Of a stretch of DNA of 64,000 nt, positions 49,454-59,560 are shown one piece after another; position 1 is the stretch's first letter; the number at the start of each line of letters is the position of its first letter. A program made the position numbers and the translations under genes. The notes beneath the pieces are model-generated. The model was not told the origin of the DNA. It ran no database searches and was given only the letters and a program-made list of their open reading frames with translations. The DNA lies in assembly GCF_900590755.1 (NCBI RefSeq), contig NZ_UUOC01000004.1:186001-250000 (forward strand), in the 5' to 3' direction. Source of the DNA: Pseudomonas viridiflava (GTDB lineage: Bacteria; Pseudomonadota; Gammaproteobacteria; Pseudomonadales; Pseudomonadaceae).

Positions 49454-50191
49454 GGCATGCATCTTAACCTTCAACGCCTCAATCAACGCCTGACCGGAAT
49501 CAAACTCCCGATCAACTTCCGGCAAATCCGGCCGTTTCAATATCAACACCGGCACCTTCAACTCCCGCGCCACTTCAAGCTTGGCCTCGGTGGCATCACC
49601 GCCGCTGTTCTTGCTGATCAGCACATCAATGTTGCGCTGTTGAAAAAGCCTGCGCTCGTCTTCCAGCAAAAAAGGCCCTCGTGCGCCGATGACTTCGCAA
49701 CGCTCGTGGCTTGGCAAATCTCTTAACGTGTTTTCCAATGCGCGCAGGGTCCAGAACTGCTGTTCGGGAATTTCATCCAGATGCTGCAACGGCTCGCGCC
49801 CCAGGGTGAACAGCGGTCGTTTGAAGGCCTGGAGGGCCACAATCAGTTCATTCCAGCCGGCTACTTCGCGCCAGTCATCATCGGCACTGGCCTGCCAGGC
49901 GGGTCGACGCAGCGCCCAGCAAGGCACCTTGGCCAGTGCTGCTGCGCGGGCGGCGTTGTGGCTGATTTGCGCGGCGTAGGGGTGAGTCGCGTCCACCAAT
50001 AAATCGATACCTTGCTCGGTGATGAATTGCGCCAGGCCTTGCGCGCCGCCATAGCCGCCGACCCGCACTTCACAGGCCAGATCAGTCGGCACCCGGCCTA
50101 CGCCCGCCAAACTGTAGATGTGCTGCGGCCCAAGCGTGCGGGCAATCGCCAGCGCATCGGTGACACCGCCGAGCAACAGCAGCCGCTTCAC
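49448..50191 (-). CDS. cobK: Precorrin-6A reductase
   Basis: A 247-residue NADPH-dependent reductase of the corrin ring. [14 protein letters not shown] and [12 protein letters not shown] are typical CobK/CbiJ motifs. It overlaps cbiD by four bases. The stop codon lies in a REP-like arm. Confidence 0.93.
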   Translation of the reverse strand: MKRLLLLGGVTDALAIARTLGPQHIYSLAGVGRVPTDLACEVRVGGYGGAQGLAQFITEQGIDLLVDATHPYAAQISHNAARAAALAKVPCWALRRPAWQASADDDWREVAGWNELIVALQAFKRPLFTLGREPLQHLDEIPEQQFWTLRALENTLRDLPSHERCEVIGARGPFLLEDERRLFQQRNIDVLISKNSGGDATEAKLEVARELKVPVLILKRPDLPEVDREFDSGQALIEALKVKMHAL

Positions 50192-51285
50192 GATGCCACC
50201 CCCGCTGTGCCGACAATGCCGCCCTGGCGGTCGATGGCGAAGACTTCCACGCTAACCTGCTCCGGCGCCACGCTGCGCGCGAAGTCCAGCGCGTGCTGGC
50301 ACACGATATCGCCCAACGGCACGCCCACAGCGGCGCACATCGCCAGTGCCTGCTGGCTGGTATTGGCGTCGCGAATCGCCTGCTGCAGCGCTTCGTCAGC
50401 CCCGCCATCCGCTGCCCAAAGTGCGAGCTGTGGCAGGTCGATGCTGGAGTGGCGGCTGTGCAGGTCCATGTGTTTGGCGGCCAACTTGCTGATCTTGCCG
50501 AACCCGCCACAGATGCTCAGTTTGGCCACTGGCACCTTGCGCAGATGTTTGAGCACCGCGCCAACGAAGTCGCCCATTTCGATCAGGGCAATGTCCGGCA
50601 TTTGATAAACCCGGCGCATGGTGTCTTCGCTGGCGTTGCCGGTGCAGGCGGCGATGTGTTGATAGCCATTGGTTTTGGCGACGTCGATGCCTTGGTGAAT
50701 CGAGGCGATATAAGCCGCGCAGGAAAACGGCCGTACGATGCCGCTGGTGCCGAGAATCGACAGGCCGCCGAGAATGCCCAGACGCGGATTCATGGTCTTC
50801 AGGGCCAGGGCCTCGCCGCCTTCGACGCTGACCGTGACTTCAAAACCGCCGCCGTAGCCGGTTTCGTCAGCGAGCTTTTGCAGGTGCTCGATGATCATCA
50901 TCCGCGGCACCGGGTTGATCGCCGGTTCGCCGACTTTCAGGACCAGCCCTGGTCGGGTGACGGTGCCAACGCCCGCACCGGCAATAAACGTCACTGTGGG
51001 GATTTCCAGTAGCCGCACCCGCGTAAACACCAGTGCGCCGTGGGTTACGTCCGGGTCATCGCCAGCGTCTTTTATGGTCCCGGCTTCCGCACCCCCTGAA
51101 ATCAACCGGCAGAACTCCAGGCGCATCTGCACCTGTTTGCCTTTGGGCAGCACTATTTCCACCGCGTCGTTGACTTCCCCACCCAGCAACAATCTCGCCG
51201 CTGCCAGGCAGGTGGCCGTGGCGCAGCTGCCGGTGGTCAGGCCACTGCGCAACGGGGCGGGTTGTTCGGCGGTTTCGTTACGCAT
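50188..51285 (-). CDS. cbiD: Cobalt-precorrin-5B C1-methyltransferase
   Basis: A 365-residue enzyme; [22 protein letters not shown] and [24 protein letters not shown] fit CbiD. It replaces CobF-type chemistry in the hybrid pathway known from pseudomonads. The ATG at 51285 overlaps the cobL stop by one base. Confidence 0.93.
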   Translation of the reverse strand: MRNETAEQPAPLRSGLTTGSCATATCLAAARLLLGGEVNDAVEIVLPKGKQVQMRLEFCRLISGGAEAGTIKDAGDDPDVTHGALVFTRVRLLEIPTVTFIAGAGVGTVTRPGLVLKVGEPAINPVPRMMIIEHLQKLADETGYGGGFEVTVSVEGGEALALKTMNPRLGILGGLSILGTSGIVRPFSCAAYIASIHQGIDVAKTNGYQHIAACTGNASEDTMRRVYQMPDIALIEMGDFVGAVLKHLRKVPVAKLSICGGFGKISKLAAKHMDLHSRHSSIDLPQLALWAADGGADEALQQAIRDANTSQQALAMCAAVGVPLGDIVCQHALDFARSVAPEQVSVEVFAIDRQGGIVGTAGVAS

Positions 51286-52487
51286 CAGGGTTTGACCACG
51301 TCCAGCAGGGTGATCGGCAAGGCCTGACGCCATGTGTCGAACTCGCCCAAGGGTTTGGCGTGGGCGATATGGATGCGGGTCAGTTCGCCGCCATGCAGAT
51401 CACGCCAGGCCATCAACGCGGCTTCGCTTTGCAGGGTCACGGCATTGGCGACCAAGCGTCCACCCGGGCGCAATTGCTGCCAGCACGCCTCCAGCACGCC
51501 GGGGCGAGTGACGCCGCCACCGATGAAAATCGCGTCCGGCTGTTCCAGTCCGGTCAAGGCCTGAGGTGCACTGCCGCGCACCAATTGCAGGCCTGGCACG
51601 CCCAGGGCATCGCGGTTGAATTCGATCAGTTGCTGACGGCCTTCATCGGCCTCGATCGCCAGGGTTCGGCAAGTGGGGTGAGCGCGCATCCACTCGATGC
51701 CGATGGAGCCACAACCGGCGCCGACATCCCACAGCAGCTCGCCCGGCACCGGCGCCAGACGCGCCAGGGTGATGGCGCGCACATCGCGCTTGGTCAGTTG
51801 GCCGTCGTGCTCAAACGCCGAGTCAGGCAAGCCAGCCAGCGGCGACAGACGCAGGGCGCTGGCATCGGCTCGGCAATCGATAGCGACCAGATTCAGCGCA
51901 GCAATGTCCGGGTTGGCCCATTCGCTGGCCAGCCCGTCCACACGACGCTCGGCGGGACCGCCCAGATGTTCCAGCACGGTCATGGGGCTCGGCCCAAAAC
52001 CCCGCTCGCGCAACAAACCGGCAATCGCCGCCGGGCTGCTGCCATCGTTGCTCAGGACCAGCAAGCGCACGCCGTGATGAAGTTGCGCATTCAGTGCTGC
52101 CAGCGGCCGGGCAACCACCGACAGAGTGACGACCTCTTGCAGTGGCCAGCCCATCCGTGCCGCCGCCAATGAATAGGAGGAGGGCGCAGGCAGGATCAGC
52201 ATTTCTTCGATTGCGACCACTCGCGTCAGGCTGGCGCCCACACCAAACAGCATCGGATCGCCGCTGGCCAGCACGCAAACCTCAGCACCGCGCTGTTCCA
52301 CCACCGGATTCAGGGAAAACGGGCTCGGCCAGGCGCGACGTTCTGCTTTGATGCACGGTGGCAGCAAGTCGAGTTGACGCGGCCCGCCGAACACCTGATC
52401 GGCACGCAGCAAGGCGTGCCGGGCGTTCTTGCCCAGGCCTTTGTAACCGTCTTCACCGATTCCCACGACTGTCAGCCAGGGCGACAT
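51285..52487 (-). CDS. cobL: Precorrin-6Y C5,15-methyltransferase (decarboxylating)
   Basis: A 400-residue fusion of CbiE (about 1-200, [17 protein letters not shown] and [13 protein letters not shown]) and CbiT (about 210-400, [19 protein letters not shown]). It methylates at C5 and C15 and decarboxylates the C12 side chain. GAGG precedes the ATG. First gene of cobL-cbiD-cobK. Confidence 0.95.
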   Translation of the reverse strand: MSPWLTVVGIGEDGYKGLGKNARHALLRADQVFGGPRQLDLLPPCIKAERRAWPSPFSLNPVVEQRGAEVCVLASGDPMLFGVGASLTRVVAIEEMLILPAPSSYSLAAARMGWPLQEVVTLSVVARPLAALNAQLHHGVRLLVLSNDGSSPAAIAGLLRERGFGPSPMTVLEHLGGPAERRVDGLASEWANPDIAALNLVAIDCRADASALRLSPLAGLPDSAFEHDGQLTKRDVRAITLARLAPVPGELLWDVGAGCGSIGIEWMRAHPTCRTLAIEADEGRQQLIEFNRDALGVPGLQLVRGSAPQALTGLEQPDAIFIGGGVTRPGVLEACWQQLRPGGRLVANAVTLQSEAALMAWRDLHGGELTRIHIAHAKPLGEFDTWRQALPITLLDVVKP

Positions 52488-52591
52488 TTGCTTACCTCAA
52501 TCCAATCTTCCGACAGAGCGGCTTTTCATGCCTGCGGACAAAGCAGGCATAATACCGCGCCATCGGGCACAACGTGTCGCTTCAGCCCTAA

Positions 52592-53971
52592 ATGTCAGAC
52601 CTAAATGACGGTGATCCATTGACCGAGCAGAAGTCCGCTCGCACGCCAACCGCATCGCTACGCCCCTCGGCCTGTCCGGGGTTGCTGCGTATCGTCCCGG
52701 CTTTGGACGGCGGGATCTGCCGGATCAAACTGGCGGGCGGCTCGATCACGGCGCTTCAAGCGCAGGCTGTGGCTCAGGCTGCGCAGCGCTATGCTAAGGG
52801 CGTGATCGAAGTTACCAACCGCGCCAATCTGCAGATTCGCGGCATCGGCGATGAGCAGGATGGGCTGATTGATACGTTGTTGGCGGCTGGCCTTGGGCCG
52901 AATAACCCCGACAGCGACGACGTGCGCAATCTGATGCTCAGCCCCACGGCAGGTCTGGACCCGCAGATGCTGCTGGATGTGCGACCTTTGGCCGCGCAGA
53001 TTCTGACCGCGCTGGAGAACAACCCGTGTTTTCACGACTTGTCCCCCAAGTTCGCCTTGTCGCTGGATGGCGGCGAAGGGCTGGTGATGCTCGAACATCC
53101 CCACGATCTCTGGCTGTCGGCGATGAACATCGACGGCGAAGTCCTGCTGGGCTTTGGGCTGGCCGGTTGCCCGGCGGATGATGCGCCGCTGGCGGCGGTC
53201 CCGGTGGCTAACGGGCTTGAACTGGTGTTGGCGGTGCTGGAGCTGTTTCTCGACATCGCACGCCCGGAGCAGGTGCGCATGCGTCATCTGTTGGCCGAGC
53301 AATCGCCTGAGCAGATGTTGCAGCAGTTGCAGATGCGTCTGGGCTTTCCTTTACGTGTTGATCAAAAAGTAACCTGTCAGCGACGTCAGGCGATCAATGC
53401 CAATCAGCACATCGGCATTTATCCGCAGCAAGAACCGGGCAAAGTCGCGGTCGGCGGCGTTGCGCCTCTGGGGCGTCTGGATCCGGCGATGCTGACCTCG
53501 GTTGCGCAACTGGCCACTGATTTCGGCGATGGCAGCCTGCGCCTTACGCCTTGGCAAAGCCTGCTGCTGCCTAATGTCCCTGCCGAGCACGCCCCGCAAG
53601 TTTTGCAGGCGCTGCAAACCGGCGGGCTGCTGTGTTCGGCTGAGCTACCCTTGGCGCAGATCATTGCCTGCACCGGCTCCACCGATTGCGTCAAAGGCCA
53701 GGCCGATACCAAGGCGGATGCGCGGCTGTTGGCGGGGCAATTGCAACGCAGCGGTATCAGCCGCGCGGTGCATCTGTCGGCCTGCAAGCGTTCATGCGCG
53801 GCGGCGCATCTGGCCTCGGTGACGTTGCTGGCGGTTTCCCCCGGCCATTACGACCTTTATTTTCGCGACGCAGGCCAGCCCGGTTTTGGTGCCCTGCAAG
53901 CGCGTGACCTCACTATTGAAGCAGCCGGCGCGTTATTGATCGCCGACTCACGGAGCAACACCCATGATTGA
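52592..53971 (+). CDS. cobG: Precorrin-3B synthase
   Basis: Aerobic-pathway monooxygenase, 459 residues, of the nitrite/sulfite reductase family. RPSACPGLLRIVPALDGGICR and the probable Fe-S/sirohaem cysteines CTGSTDC and CKRSC are visible. It overlaps cobH by eight bases. The 104-base divergent gap with cobL holds a small hairpin (GCCTGC-GGACAAA-GCAGGC) but no recognisable cobalamin riboswitch. Confidence 0.92.
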   Translation: MSDLNDGDPLTEQKSARTPTASLRPSACPGLLRIVPALDGGICRIKLAGGSITALQAQAVAQAAQRYAKGVIEVTNRANLQIRGIGDEQDGLIDTLLAAGLGPNNPDSDDVRNLMLSPTAGLDPQMLLDVRPLAAQILTALENNPCFHDLSPKFALSLDGGEGLVMLEHPHDLWLSAMNIDGEVLLGFGLAGCPADDAPLAAVPVANGLELVLAVLELFLDIARPEQVRMRHLLAEQSPEQMLQQLQMRLGFPLRVDQKVTCQRRQAINANQHIGIYPQQEPGKVAVGGVAPLGRLDPAMLTSVAQLATDFGDGSLRLTPWQSLLLPNVPAEHAPQVLQALQTGGLLCSAELPLAQIIACTGSTDCVKGQADTKADARLLAGQLQRSGISRAVHLSACKRSCAAAHLASVTLLAVSPGHYDLYFRDAGQPGFGALQARDLTIEAAGALLIADSRSNTHD

Positions 53972-54590
53972 TTACATCCGCGATGGTCAGGAGATTTATC
54001 GCAACTCCTTCTCGATCATTCGTGCGGAAGCGCGTCTGGACACGATCCCAGCCGACCTGGAAAAACTAGCCGTTCGCGTGATCCACGCCTGCGGCATGGT
54101 CGAGGTCATCGAAGACCTGCGCTTCTCGGAAGGTGCAGGTAAGGCCGGGCGTGATGCGTTGGCCGCGGGCGCGCCGATCCTCTGTGACGCGCGCATGGTG
54201 TCCGAGGGCATTACCCGCACGCGTCTGCCCGCCAACAACCAGATCATCTGCACGCTGCATGATGAAGGTGTGCGGGAAATGGCTCTGGATCTGGGCAATA
54301 CCCGTTCTGCTGTGGCGCTGGAACTGTGGCGTCCGCATCTGGAAGGCAGTGTTGTAGTCATCGGCAACGCACCGACGGCGCTCTTCTATCTACTGGAAAT
54401 GCTCGATGCAGGCGCGCCAAAACCGGCCCTCATCCTCGGCTTCCCGGTGGGCTTCGTCGGCGCTGCCGAATCCAAGGCCATGCTCGCCGCCGACAGCCGT
54501 GGCGTGCCGTTCGTGATCATGCAGGGTCGCCGTGGCGGTAGCGCGATGGCGGTGGCCGCGGTCAACGCACTGGCCACGGAGATCGAATGA
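53964..54590 (+). CDS. cobH: Precorrin-8X methylmutase
   Basis: A 208-residue isomerase moving the C11 methyl to C12 to give hydrogenobyrinate. [17 protein letters not shown] and the catalytic His in VIHACGMVE are typical of CobH/CbiC. It overlaps cobG and cobI. Confidence 0.95.
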   Translation: MIDYIRDGQEIYRNSFSIIRAEARLDTIPADLEKLAVRVIHACGMVEVIEDLRFSEGAGKAGRDALAAGAPILCDARMVSEGITRTRLPANNQIICTLHDEGVREMALDLGNTRSAVALELWRPHLEGSVVVIGNAPTALFYLLEMLDAGAPKPALILGFPVGFVGAAESKAMLAADSRGVPFVIMQGRRGGSAMAVAAVNALATEIE

Positions 54591-55321
54591 TGCAGGCACG
54601 CGGTCGATTGATTGGCCTGGGCGTCGGCCCCGGCGACCCGGAGCTGATTACCGTCAAGGCACTGCGCCTGTTGCGTGAGTCGCCAGTGATTGCCTACTTC
54701 GTTGCCAAGGGCAAGAAGGGCAATGCTTTCGGCATCATCGAGGGCCATTTGCAGGACGCCCAGACGCTGATGCCGCTGGTCTATCCGGTGACCACTGAAG
54801 CGCTGCCTGCGCCGATGTCCTACGAAAGAGTCATCAGCGATTTCTACGACGAATCCAGCGTCGATGTGGCGGCGCATCTGGATGCCGGGCGCGATGTGGC
54901 GGTGATCTGCGAAGGCGACCCGTTCTTCTACGGCTCCTACATGTACCTGCACGACCGCCTCGCTGATAAGTACGAGGCCGAAGTGGTGCCGGGCGTCTGC
55001 TCCATGCTGGGCGGCGCTTCAGTACTCGGCGCGCCATTGGTGTATCGCAATCAGAGCCTGTCGGTGCTGTCGGGCGTGCTGTCCCATGATGAACTCAAGC
55101 GCAAACTGGCTGATGCCGACGCGGCCGTGATCATGAAGCTGGGGCGCAACTTCCCGAAAGTCCGCCAGGTGCTTGAAGAACTGGGGCTGGCCGAGCGCGC
55201 GTTGTACGTTGAGCGCGCCACCATGGCTAACCAGAAAATTGTCCCGCTGGACGAAGTGGTCCCGATGTCGTCGCCGTACTTCTCGCTGATCATTGTTCCG
55301 GGCGAAAGGTGGCAAGGCTGA
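54587..55321 (+). CDS. cobI: Precorrin-2 C20-methyltransferase
   Basis: A 244-residue SAM-dependent class III methyltransferase; [20 protein letters not shown] and [14 protein letters not shown] are conserved. Start at 54587 (ATG ATG); the second ATG is also possible. The stop overlaps the cobJ start by one base. Confidence 0.95.
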   Translation: MMQARGRLIGLGVGPGDPELITVKALRLLRESPVIAYFVAKGKKGNAFGIIEGHLQDAQTLMPLVYPVTTEALPAPMSYERVISDFYDESSVDVAAHLDAGRDVAVICEGDPFFYGSYMYLHDRLADKYEAEVVPGVCSMLGGASVLGAPLVYRNQSLSVLSGVLSHDELKRKLADADAAVIMKLGRNFPKVRQVLEELGLAERALYVERATMANQKIVPLDEVVPMSSPYFSLIIVPGERWQG

Positions 55322-57024
55322 TGGCGCATAACATCCCGGCCATTGTGATTCTGGGCAATGGCAGCCTCGCCACAGCGCAACGCATTCAACAGTTGTATCC
55401 GGATTCTCTGGTCTACGGCCTGATTGACCGGGTGCAAGGCGCGGATCGCACCTACAGCGAGTTCGGCACCACGCTGCGTCAGTTTTATCAGCAGAACACG
55501 CCGATCATTGCCCTGTGTGCTGCGGGCATCGTAATCCGCACCCTCGCGCCGCTGTTGCTGGAAAAAGGCGCAGAGCCTGCGGTGCTGGCCATCGCCGAAG
55601 ACGGCAGCGCGGTGGTTCCGCTGCTGGGCGGGCTGGGTGGCGTCAACGTCATGGCCCGCGAGATAGCGGCGGGTCTGGGCATTGCCCCTGCGATCACCAC
55701 CAGCGGCGAACTCCGTTTTGGCACCTGCCTGCTCAACCCACCAACCGGCTATGCATTGGGCGACCTGGAGCTGGGCAAACGCTTTGTTTCCGATTTGCTG
55801 TCCGGAGAAAGCGTGCGCATCGAAGGCGCTGCGCCGTGGCTGGATCAGGCGCAACTGCCGGAAGACGAACATGCGCAACTGGCGATTCACGTCAGTTGTG
55901 TCGAACGCTCGCCCTCGGTCAACGAATTGCTGATCTACCCGCGCAGTGTGGCGGTTGCGGTGACGAATATTGACGCCGAGTTGAGTGTTAAGGTGCGTGC
56001 TGCGCTGCATGGCGCAGGCATCGCCGTGCAGTCACTGGCTTGTCTGCTGGCGGCTGATTCGCAAATGGCCGACCCGTTTCTGCATCAGGCAGCCAGTGAA
56101 CTGGACGTGCCGTTGCGCTTCGTTGCTCCGGCTTCAGCGTTTGAAATGGCCACCCAGGCGGTGCCGCAACTGCTGCCGCCGATCAACGTCAATGACGGGC
56201 TGGCTATCGCCGTCGCGCCGCAGCCGTTGGATGTTCAGCAGATCGGTAAAGCGCGTGGAAGGCTGGCAGTGATTGGTCTTGGCCCCGGCGCTGCTGATCT
56301 GATGGTGCCAGCCGTCAAAGCCGAACTGGCTCAGGCCAACGATATATTGGGTTATGAGACTTACGTGCGCATGGCTGGGCCGTTCCGCGCTGATCAGGTC
56401 ATGCACTGCACCGACAACCGAGAAGAAATGCAGCGCGCACGGCATGCCTTTGAGCTGGCTGCGTCCGGGCGTTCGGTGGTGGTGGTGTCGTCTGGAGACC
56501 CAGGTGTATTCGCCATGGCCTCGGCAGTGCTCGAAGCCCTGCATGAGTCCAGCAATGCCGACTGGCATAACGTCGAGCTGGAAATCCTGCCGGGTGTTTC
56601 CGCTTCGCTGGCGACCGCCGCTCAGGCTGGTGCCCCGCTGGGGCATGACTTCTGCGTGATGTCCCTGTCGGACAACCTCAAGCCCTGGGATGTCATCGAA
56701 AAACGCCTGGACCTGGCTTCGCAAGCCGATCTGGCGCTGGCCTTCTACAACCCGATTTCCCGCTCGCGCCCATGGCAACTGGGCCGCGCTCTGGAAATCG
56801 TTCGTCAGCACCGCAGCCCCGAAACCCCAGTGACACTGGGGCGCGACATTGGGCGGCCTGGGCAAACGCTACGCATCATCACCCTGGGCGAACTTACTCC
56901 TGACCAAGTGGACATGCGCACCATGGTGTTGATCGGCTCATCGACCACCTGCACCTTCCCCCGAGCAGATGGGCGTCATTGGGTTTACACGCCGCGTTGG
57001 TATGGCGACAAAGCGCCAGGCTAA
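55321..57024 (+). CDS. cobJ: CbiG/CobJ fusion (precorrin-3B C17-methyltransferase)
   Basis: A 567-residue fusion: CbiG-like part (about 1-305) and CobJ/CbiH methyltransferase part (about 310-567, LAVIGLGPGAADLMVP and VVSSGDPGVFAMASAVLEAL). Fusions of these domains are known in pseudomonads. The start [16 protein letters not shown] at 55321 couples to the cobI stop (TGATG). It closes the cobGHIJ operon. Confidence 0.93.
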   Translation: MAHNIPAIVILGNGSLATAQRIQQLYPDSLVYGLIDRVQGADRTYSEFGTTLRQFYQQNTPIIALCAAGIVIRTLAPLLLEKGAEPAVLAIAEDGSAVVPLLGGLGGVNVMAREIAAGLGIAPAITTSGELRFGTCLLNPPTGYALGDLELGKRFVSDLLSGESVRIEGAAPWLDQAQLPEDEHAQLAIHVSCVERSPSVNELLIYPRSVAVAVTNIDAELSVKVRAALHGAGIAVQSLACLLAADSQMADPFLHQAASELDVPLRFVAPASAFEMATQAVPQLLPPINVNDGLAIAVAPQPLDVQQIGKARGRLAVIGLGPGAADLMVPAVKAELAQANDILGYETYVRMAGPFRADQVMHCTDNREEMQRARHAFELAASGRSVVVVSSGDPGVFAMASAVLEALHESSNADWHNVELEILPGVSASLATAAQAGAPLGHDFCVMSLSDNLKPWDVIEKRLDLASQADLALAFYNPISRSRPWQLGRALEIVRQHRSPETPVTLGRDIGRPGQTLRIITLGELTPDQVDMRTMVLIGSSTTCTFPRADGRHWVYTPRWYGDKAPG

Positions 57025-57033
57025 CTCTGCTGT

Positions 57034-57080
57034 CCCGTTCATTGCGCAAGCCGTGAACGGGTAATGGCTGTTTTCATCAT
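57034..57080 (+). terminator. Probable terminator after cobJ
   Basis: CCCGTTCA, 12-base loop, TGAACGGG, followed by TAATGGCTGTTTTC. A perfect 8-bp stem, but the T-run is short and delayed. Confidence 0.5.
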
Positions 57081-57414
57081 TTTTATTTCCGTCTGTCAGT
57101 GTAAGATTTTTCCTTAATTAAGGTAGTCGCTGGTTATCAAGTCGTGTTGGTTAATCGTTATTAGCACGCTGACAATTCTGCGTTGTGATAACTGGCGCGC
57201 CATATTACTTCTCTTGGTTGTTCCCTGTGCCTTGTGTTTGCTGGCTCTCCGGTGATTTGCAGGTTTTTTAGTGATTGTTTCTCGACGTACCAGAGTCGGT
57301 AGGCAGCTTTCTTGTTACTGAGAAATAGGCGTTCGCAGTGCTCTAGACGCAACTGTTGGTGTGCGCTAGTTTTGAGTTGTCCATGAAGGATATGACAAAC
57401 AAAAAAGGAATTTT
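57062..57414. other. AT-rich gap before the three-gene cassette
   Basis: About 350 bases, clearly less GC-rich than flanking genes, without a credible gene. It holds a perfect 12-base palindrome CCTTAATTAAGG (57112-57123) and an A-rich leader with AACAAAAAAGGAATTTT before the first cassette gene. It probably carries the cassette promoter, but no sigma-70 elements stand out. Confidence 0.6.
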
Positions 57415-58152
57415 ATGAAGTACTTGGAACAGTTTGATAGCTTGACTGACAACGCTATGAGTCGCCTGAGCGACCTTGCCCGTCTGGACGACGAGGCTGG
57501 GAAAGATACCGCAGCCGTGGTCGAGAATGTTTTGGTGTCCATCGCTGGAGGCATGTCGAGCAGCAATAAAGAAATTGTCTGTGATGCGGTTCAATATGCC
57601 ATGACCAGAGCGGGGAACTCGCGGAAAAACGTCGAGTGGTATGAGACGTTCATGAACTCGATGAAAACCTGTGGCTTTCCCTCGACCAGTGCCCGTTATG
57701 GCGAGTATCAGGCGACCGATACTCGCCTGACCATGGACAAGATCGGGCTGGACATCTTGACTCGTTTGATTGGCTCTGCCGTTTCGGGGCCGCTGAGCGC
57801 CAAGCTGTTGCTCGGTTTAGTCGGTAGCGCCTTTGAGAGCCTGAAGGCCCAGGATAAGCCGCTTGAATTGTTCCAGCGTGGAGTCAAACGCTTTAATGAC
57901 GTGAGTTTTGCGATAGTTTCCGGTGTAGAGACGGCAGACGGAGACGTGCTGCTGGCAATGGCGGTCGTGACAATCAAGGTTCAATTGAGCGTCACGAATG
58001 TACTCTTCTGGGATTTCAATACCTCCTCGGTCGCTATTGAGCGGGGCGAAAACGCGACGATATTAAATCATCGTCAATGGCGTCGTGTTGAGAAGTTGGT
58101 TGATGAGTACCTGACCAACGAGGCCATTGCCGAGTTTGCAAGTATCAAGTAA
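57415..58152 (+). CDS. Unrecognised protein, paralogue 1 of a three-gene cassette
   Basis: A 245-residue protein with AAGGAA as ribosome-binding site. No signal peptide, no known domain recognised. An N-terminal leader of about 50 residues precedes block 1 (about 51-89: NKEIVCDAVQYAMTR, VEWYETFMNSMK, CGF), a hydrophobic helical block 2 (about 108-145) and block 3 (about 187-233: VTNVLFWDF, AIERG, RRVEKLVDEYL). The same three blocks recur in the next two genes. The function is unknown. Confidence 0.8.
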   Translation: MKYLEQFDSLTDNAMSRLSDLARLDDEAGKDTAAVVENVLVSIAGGMSSSNKEIVCDAVQYAMTRAGNSRKNVEWYETFMNSMKTCGFPSTSARYGEYQATDTRLTMDKIGLDILTRLIGSAVSGPLSAKLLLGLVGSAFESLKAQDKPLELFQRGVKRFNDVSFAIVSGVETADGDVLLAMAVVTIKVQLSVTNVLFWDFNTSSVAIERGENATILNHRQWRRVEKLVDEYLTNEAIAEFASIK

Positions 58153-58164
58153 GCCCATTCATCA

Positions 58165-58191
58165 GGGCTGCCGCCTGCGGCAGCCCGTTTT
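58165..58191 (+). terminator. Strong hairpin between cassette genes 1 and 2
   Basis: GGGCTGCCGC, loop CT, GCGGCAGCCC, followed by GTTTT: a perfect 10-bp stem with a short U-run. It may act as a leaky terminator, so that genes 2 and 3 are expressed less than gene 1. Confidence 0.6.
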
Positions 58192-58213
58192 CAAACTGAT
58201 AAGCGAGGCCGTA

Positions 58214-58906
58214 ATGGATGACGGGATGTGTAACACTTATGTAAGTGCCGGCCATGTGTTGTTTTTTGCAGACGGTGTCAGCCAACAGCGCAAAGACGAT
58301 GTCATAAACTCCAGTTTGTATATGGAGTTGTCCGCTTCAGATAAATACCAGAAATACGACAATGTTGAAGAGTGGAGTGGCAAGTGCAAGAAGCTTATGA
58401 CGCTGTTTGGCTGGCTTGGTATTCGGGAAGATAGTCAGCAGTATAGTGATGACAGCCAGGCATCTTTCCAGTTGGATCAGCGGTTACTTGCGCTGCTCGG
58501 GTCCACGTTGCCAGCAACCCTGGTTGCGCGCTTCCAGCGGTTTCTGGCTCAACTGCGGGGTGCACCTGGCGATCATGCCGGGCTGGCGTTATTGCGCGAG
58601 TACACAGTGGACGCGCGGCCAGATCGGACTCAAGCCTCCCTTGCGCTGCAAATCAGCTTCGTAGGCCCAGGGGCGCTGATTACCACGGTGTTCCTCTCGT
58701 CAAAAATGCTCCTGCCGATCAGTGAACCTGGCATGGCCGCGCATTTTGCGGCCGAGCGAACGATTGGCAATCTGGATATCACCGTCGTTTCCATGGAATT
58801 CATTGAGCGGCAATATCGGCGGGTCAGAGGGCGCATCGTTGCCGAAGTGGGATCCGCAAGAAACGATCTGCTGATCACTCTGGAGGGAGGTCCGGCAAAT
58901 GAATAA
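58214..58906 (+). CDS. Unrecognised protein, paralogue 2 of a three-gene cassette
   Basis: A 230-residue protein starting MDDGMCNTYVSAGHVLFFAD. GAGG lies five bases before the ATG at 58214; the longer frame upstream crosses the hairpin and is not used. Block 1 is 27-68 (KDDVINSSLYMELSASDKY, WSGKCKKLMTLFGW), block 2 about 87-115 (LDQRLLALLGS) and block 3 161-211 (MLLPIS, ITVVSMEFIERQYRRV). No signal peptide or known catalytic motif is seen. It overlaps gene 3 by eight bases. Confidence 0.8.
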   Translation: MDDGMCNTYVSAGHVLFFADGVSQQRKDDVINSSLYMELSASDKYQKYDNVEEWSGKCKKLMTLFGWLGIREDSQQYSDDSQASFQLDQRLLALLGSTLPATLVARFQRFLAQLRGAPGDHAGLALLREYTVDARPDRTQASLALQISFVGPGALITTVFLSSKMLLPISEPGMAAHFAAERTIGNLDITVVSMEFIERQYRRVRGRIVAEVGSARNDLLITLEGGPANE

Positions 58907-59531
58907 CCCTTCCAATATTTTGCTCGGGGGGACCAACCTCATTTCTTTTTTTGCAGTCCCGGCTGAGGAGAAGGCGGACATTCTGGACTGTCTCGCTTAT
59001 GCCGAGATTAACGCCAGCGACCGATATAACCGCAAACGACACTGGGCTCAATGGATCGACCGTTACCAGTTGGAGCTTTATAAAAATGGCTTCGAAATCA
59101 CCGATGCGCTGCCCGGCGAGCGCTTGGTGTTAACCGATCCCAGAGATCTGTATTCGGTTGTCAGTGATGCGCTGGAGACCGGAGAGAATCGAGGATTGGA
59201 GCGCCTCGCCAGTTCCTCATTCCTGGAACTGCTGCGCAGTAAGGACGGCAAGGCTTTCTTCCGCAACTGGTTCAGCAGGGAGCGAAGTGAAAACGTCCAG
59301 ATCATCCCCTGCCGCAGGGATTCTCGTGGGCGAGTAGAGATGCTTTTTTGCGGCCTGGAGATGCTTATCGCCACTACCGAGAGCAGTTGGTTTGAAGGGT
59401 CGCGATCAAAGATAGCGGTGACGATTTCGGGCGGAGAGTACCGCTTCAGCTCGGCGACCTACGAGCGGTATCTACAAAAAGTAGAATCGTTTCTGGATAA
59501 TCACGCCCGAGAAGCGATCCACCCTATTTAA
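58899..59531 (+). CDS. Unrecognised protein, paralogue 3 of a three-gene cassette
   Basis: A 210-residue protein with GGAGGGAGG before the ATG, coupled to gene 2. Block 1 is 24-66 (KADILDCLAYAEINASDRY, WIDRYQLELYKNGF), block 2 about 82-114, block 3 151-201 (WFEGSRSKIAVTISGGEYRF, YERYLQKVESFL). Its N-terminus (ISFFAVPAEEKADI) aligns with that of gene 2 (VLFFADGVSQQRKDDV). Function unknown. Confidence 0.8.
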   Translation: MNNPSNILLGGTNLISFFAVPAEEKADILDCLAYAEINASDRYNRKRHWAQWIDRYQLELYKNGFEITDALPGERLVLTDPRDLYSVVSDALETGENRGLERLASSSFLELLRSKDGKAFFRNWFSRERSENVQIIPCRRDSRGRVEMLFCGLEMLIATTESSWFEGSRSKIAVTISGGEYRFSSATYERYLQKVESFLDNHAREAIHPI

Positions 59532-59560
59532 GGTGTGCTTTGCAGCCGCTCAAATCCGCA

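Noticed and set aside
52488..52591. Possible cobalamin riboswitch between cobL and cobG
   Set aside because: The gap is only 104 bases and contains no B12-box-like GCCACTG; only a small hairpin is visible.
57099..57117. GacA-type site (TGTAAG ... CTTA)
   Set aside because: The left half matches, but the spacing and the right half deviate, so it is not called as a site.
57025..59560. Genomic island or prophage remnant around the three-gene cassette
   Set aside because: There is no integrase, transposase, tRNA end or flanking direct repeat, so only a compositional difference can be claimed.
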